64,000 bases of DNA from Mucilaginibacter lacusdianchii (GTDB taxonomy: Bacteria > Bacteroidota > Bacteroidia > Sphingobacteriales > Sphingobacteriaceae): contig NZ_WSRW01000002.1 in the NCBI RefSeq assembly GCF_009770985.1, positions 124,001 to 188,000 of the forward strand. The letters run 5' to 3'. Below the pieces are notes generated by a model. The model was not told where the DNA came from. It did no database searches and saw only the letters and a list, made by a program, of their open reading frames with translations. How positions within the stretch are numbered: position 1 is the stretch's first letter; each line of letters opens with the position of its first letter. The position numbers and the translations under genes are program-made. Positions 62,026 through 64,000 of this stretch are shown piece by piece.

Positions 62026-63453
62026 ATGTTATTTAACTCATTTAACTTTTTGGTATTTTTTCCAATTGTTACCGTTTTATACTTTTTGCTTCCGCACAAA
62101 TTCAGGTGGATTCATTTGCTGTTGGCCAGCTGTATATTTTATTGCTTCTTTATTCCGGTTTATATACTGATTCTGATTGTTACGATCATTATTGATTATT
62201 ACGCTGGCATACGCATTGAACAAGCACAAGGCAAAGCACGCAAGGCATGGCTCCTGTTCAGTATCATTTCTACTTGCCTGGTGTTGTTTGTGTTTAAATA
62301 TTTCAACTTTGTAAACAGCAATATTAATGAAGTGGCCAGCTTTTTAGATTTGCATTACTCCCTGCCATTGCTGCATATAATCTTGCCTATAGGACTATCA
62401 TTCCATACTTTTCAAAGTTTAAGTTATGTAATTGAAGTTTACTGGGGCAACCAAAAGGCTGAAAAAGACTTTGGTATATACAGTTTGTACGTAATGTTTT
62501 ACCCGCAGTTGGTAGCTGGGCCCATTGAACGACCGCAAAACCTGCTACACCAGTTTTATGAAAAGCATGAGTTTAATTATAATGATGCTACAGCCGGTTT
62601 AAAAAAGATGGCTTGGGGCCTGTTTAAAAAAGTGGTGATAGCTGATAGGCTGTCCATATATGTAAATGCTGTTTACAATAATCACGACAAACATAACGGC
62701 ACATCTTTACTGATAGCTACTATTCTATTTGCTTTCCAGATTTACTGTGATTTTTCGGGTTATTCTGATTTAGCCATTGGCGCTGCCAGAACAATGGGCT
62801 TTAAGCTAATGACTAACTTTAACATGCCGTTTCAAAGCCGCAGCATTACCGAGTTTTGGCGCAGATGGCACATCTCATTATCTACCTGGTTCAACGATTA
62901 TCTTTTTACACCCATTATATTTGCTAAACGCCATTGGGGTAAATATGCGGTAATGTTTGCCGTACTGGTTACTTTCTCGGTAAGCGGTTTATGGCATGGT
63001 GCCAACTGGACCTACATCGTCTGGGGATTGCTAAACGGACTCGGCATTGTGTATGAACTGTTGACCAAAAAATTCAGAAAAAAGTTATCTAAAAATACGC
63101 CTAAATTCATTTACGATCCGTTAAGCATCATACTTACCTTTCTGTTTGCTTGCTTTACCTGGGTTTTCTTCCGTGCTCCCGATCTACATACATCGGTCAG
63201 CATCCTTCACAAAATCTTTCTTGAGCCCGGCTCCTTATTTATCGGCGAACGCAAAAATATGATCTTCTCGTTGTTCTTTATAGCACTGCTTATAGTAGTT
63301 GAAGTTATTAGCGAGTATAAGCTTTTCAACGGCTTTTCCGTTTTTAACAACTCTAACATACTGATCAGGCGGTTATCTTACGTAATGATTGTAATTGCCA
63401 TTCTGGAGTTTGGGGTATTTGACAACAGCCAGTTTATATACTTTCAGTTTTGA
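62026..63453 (+). CDS. MBOAT-family membrane O-acyltransferase (DltB/AlgI type)
   Basis: A 475-residue multipass enzyme with about ten spans. Family motifs are FFPIVTVLYFLLPHKFRWI, LPIGLSFHTFQSLSYVIEVY, YPQLVAGPIERPQNLLHQF, ITEFWRRWHISLSTWFNDYL and VSGLWHGANWTYIVWGLLNG. The histidine in GLWHG (about 324) is the catalytic one in DltB and AlgI. It would move an acyl group from the carrier in the cytoplasm to a polymer in the periplasm. It lies between the carrier-protein gene and a gene for a membrane-anchored SGNH-like protein, which matches the DltB/DltD and AlgI/AlgJ layouts. Confidence 0.92.
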   Translation: MLFNSFNFLVFFPIVTVLYFLLPHKFRWIHLLLASCIFYCFFIPVYILILIVTIIIDYYAGIRIEQAQGKARKAWLLFSIISTCLVLFVFKYFNFVNSNINEVASFLDLHYSLPLLHIILPIGLSFHTFQSLSYVIEVYWGNQKAEKDFGIYSLYVMFYPQLVAGPIERPQNLLHQFYEKHEFNYNDATAGLKKMAWGLFKKVVIADRLSIYVNAVYNNHDKHNGTSLLIATILFAFQIYCDFSGYSDLAIGAARTMGFKLMTNFNMPFQSRSITEFWRRWHISLSTWFNDYLFTPIIFAKRHWGKYAVMFAVLVTFSVSGLWHGANWTYIVWGLLNGLGIVYELLTKKFRKKLSKNTPKFIYDPLSIILTFLFACFTWVFFRAPDLHTSVSILHKIFLEPGSLFIGERKNMIFSLFFIALLIVVEVISEYKLFNGFSVFNNSNILIRRLSYVMIVIAILEFGVFDNSQFIYFQF

Positions 63454-63457
63454 TGAT

Positions 63458-64000
63458 ATGATGATCGCTAACAATCCGGATATCTTTAAATTCATAAAAT
63501 CATTCTTGGTTATATTGCTGGCTATACTCCTTTGCGATTGGTTATTAGGCAATGCTTTAGGATATTTATATAGCAAACAACAATCAGGCGTGCTGTACAG
63601 AACCAGTTATGCCATAGACAGCACCAAAGCCGACTATTTAGTTGTAGGCGCTTCCAGGGCTAATCATCATTATGACCCGCGTGTTTTTGAGAGTAGCATT
63701 CACTCCAGTTTTTATAATTGTGGCCGTGATAAACAAAGTATTTTTTACAGCTGCGCGGTAATATCGTCCATACTAAACCGATATACACCAAAGTATGTAA
63801 TCATTGAAATTAAGCCCGACGAATTTTCACAATTTGAGGAAGGAGAGCTCGCCACATTACTACCTTATTACAACAACAATGCAGTAAAACCTTATTTAAA
63901 ATACAACGGTAAATTTCAGCAGGTAAAAATGCTGTCGCATATTTACCCTTACAACTCATTAATCACAAATTTACTGGTTGGACTTGATAGAAACTGGATA
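63458..64000 (+). CDS. Membrane-anchored SGNH-like protein (cut by window edge)
   Basis: The frame from ATG 63458 (or 63461) is open to the right edge, 181 codons. An N-terminal membrane anchor (about 16-40) is followed by DYLVVGASRANHHYDPRVFE, resembling the block I serine motif (GxS) of SGNH hydrolases, and YTPKYVIIEIKPDEFSQFEE, a strand in the same fold. The layout matches DltD/AlgJ-type partners of MBOAT enzymes, which hand the acyl group to the polymer. The catalytic Asp/His block would be downstream of the window. It starts 4 bases after the MBOAT stop, so it is in the same operon. Confidence 0.75.
   Translation, partial: MMIANNPDIFKFIKSFLVILLAILLCDWLLGNALGYLYSKQQSGVLYRTSYAIDSTKADYLVVGASRANHHYDPRVFESSIHSSFYNCGRDKQSIFYSCAVISSILNRYTPKYVIIEIKPDEFSQFEEGELATLLPYYNNNAVKPYLKYNGKFQQVKMLSHIYPYNSLITNLLVGLDRNWI

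Noticed and set aside
1..64000. CRISPR arrays, rRNA genes, complete insertion sequences, intact tRNAs
   Set aside because: No spaced direct repeats, transposase genes or conserved RNA segments were found by reading, apart from the degraded tRNA-like fragment near 2243.

Overview
The window looks like a chromosomal segment of a Bacteroidota bacterium, most likely Sphingobacteriaceae and Mucilaginibacter-like. This is an inference from family content: a SusC/SusD pair with a FecR/ECF-sigma relay, many GH and polysaccharide genes, Bacteroidota-type -7 promoter boxes (TAnnTTTG), and AT-rich intergenic DNA with long bidirectional terminators. No rRNA, intact tRNA, CRISPR array or complete insertion sequence was seen.

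Region 1 (1-11.1 kb) is a decaying accessory zone. Intact genes are a zinc alcohol dehydrogenase, an SDR oxidoreductase, three AraC-type regulators (one cut by the window edge) and a YeeE/YedE-type sulfur transporter pair. Between them lie broken genes: a serine recombinase C-terminus with a tRNA-like fragment, an outer-membrane beta-barrel fragment, a siderophore-interacting protein (two frameshifts and a stop), an amidohydrolase (one TAG near its end), a TlpA-like thioredoxin (TAG inside its signal peptide), a TauE/SafE tail, and a metallo-beta-lactamase/rhodanese gene with an internal deletion, a TGA and a frameshift.

Region 2 (11.4-22 kb) holds a sugar-isomerase-like secreted protein and a DUF6807 protein, then an export operon: small secreted protein, an ABC transmembrane subunit without an ATPase domain, HlyD-type adaptor and TolC-type channel. 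A PAS histidine kinase and a Pif1-like helicase follow.

Region 3 (22.2-34.9 kb) is a polysaccharide utilisation locus: GH92 mannosidase, SusD, SusC with an STN signalling domain, FecR anti-sigma, ECF sigma, GH29 fucosidase and a DUF5009 (NagX-like) membrane protein. The enzyme set suggests a mannose- and fucose-containing glycan, for example N-glycans.

Region 4 (35-40.4 kb) has an alpha/beta hydrolase, a LytS/LytTR two-component pair, a small secreted protein and an SF1 helicase.

Region 5 (40.6-58 kb, minus strand) is an exopolysaccharide locus of the Wzx/Wzy type: two Wzc/Wzz-like proteins (one apparently lacking a functional nucleotide site), Wza, a WcaJ-type initiating transferase, four glycosyltransferases, an asparagine-synthase-like protein, Wzy, Wzx and an OmpA-like protein. 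A PF14099-type polysaccharide lyase lies beyond it.

Region 6 (59.96 kb to the right edge) is the most interesting unit: FkbH-like HAD enzyme, acyl carrier protein, MBOAT acyltransferase and a membrane-anchored SGNH-like protein. The order resembles the Dlt D-alanylation system with an FkbH-like loader in place of DltA, and it may decorate the neighbouring exopolysaccharide.
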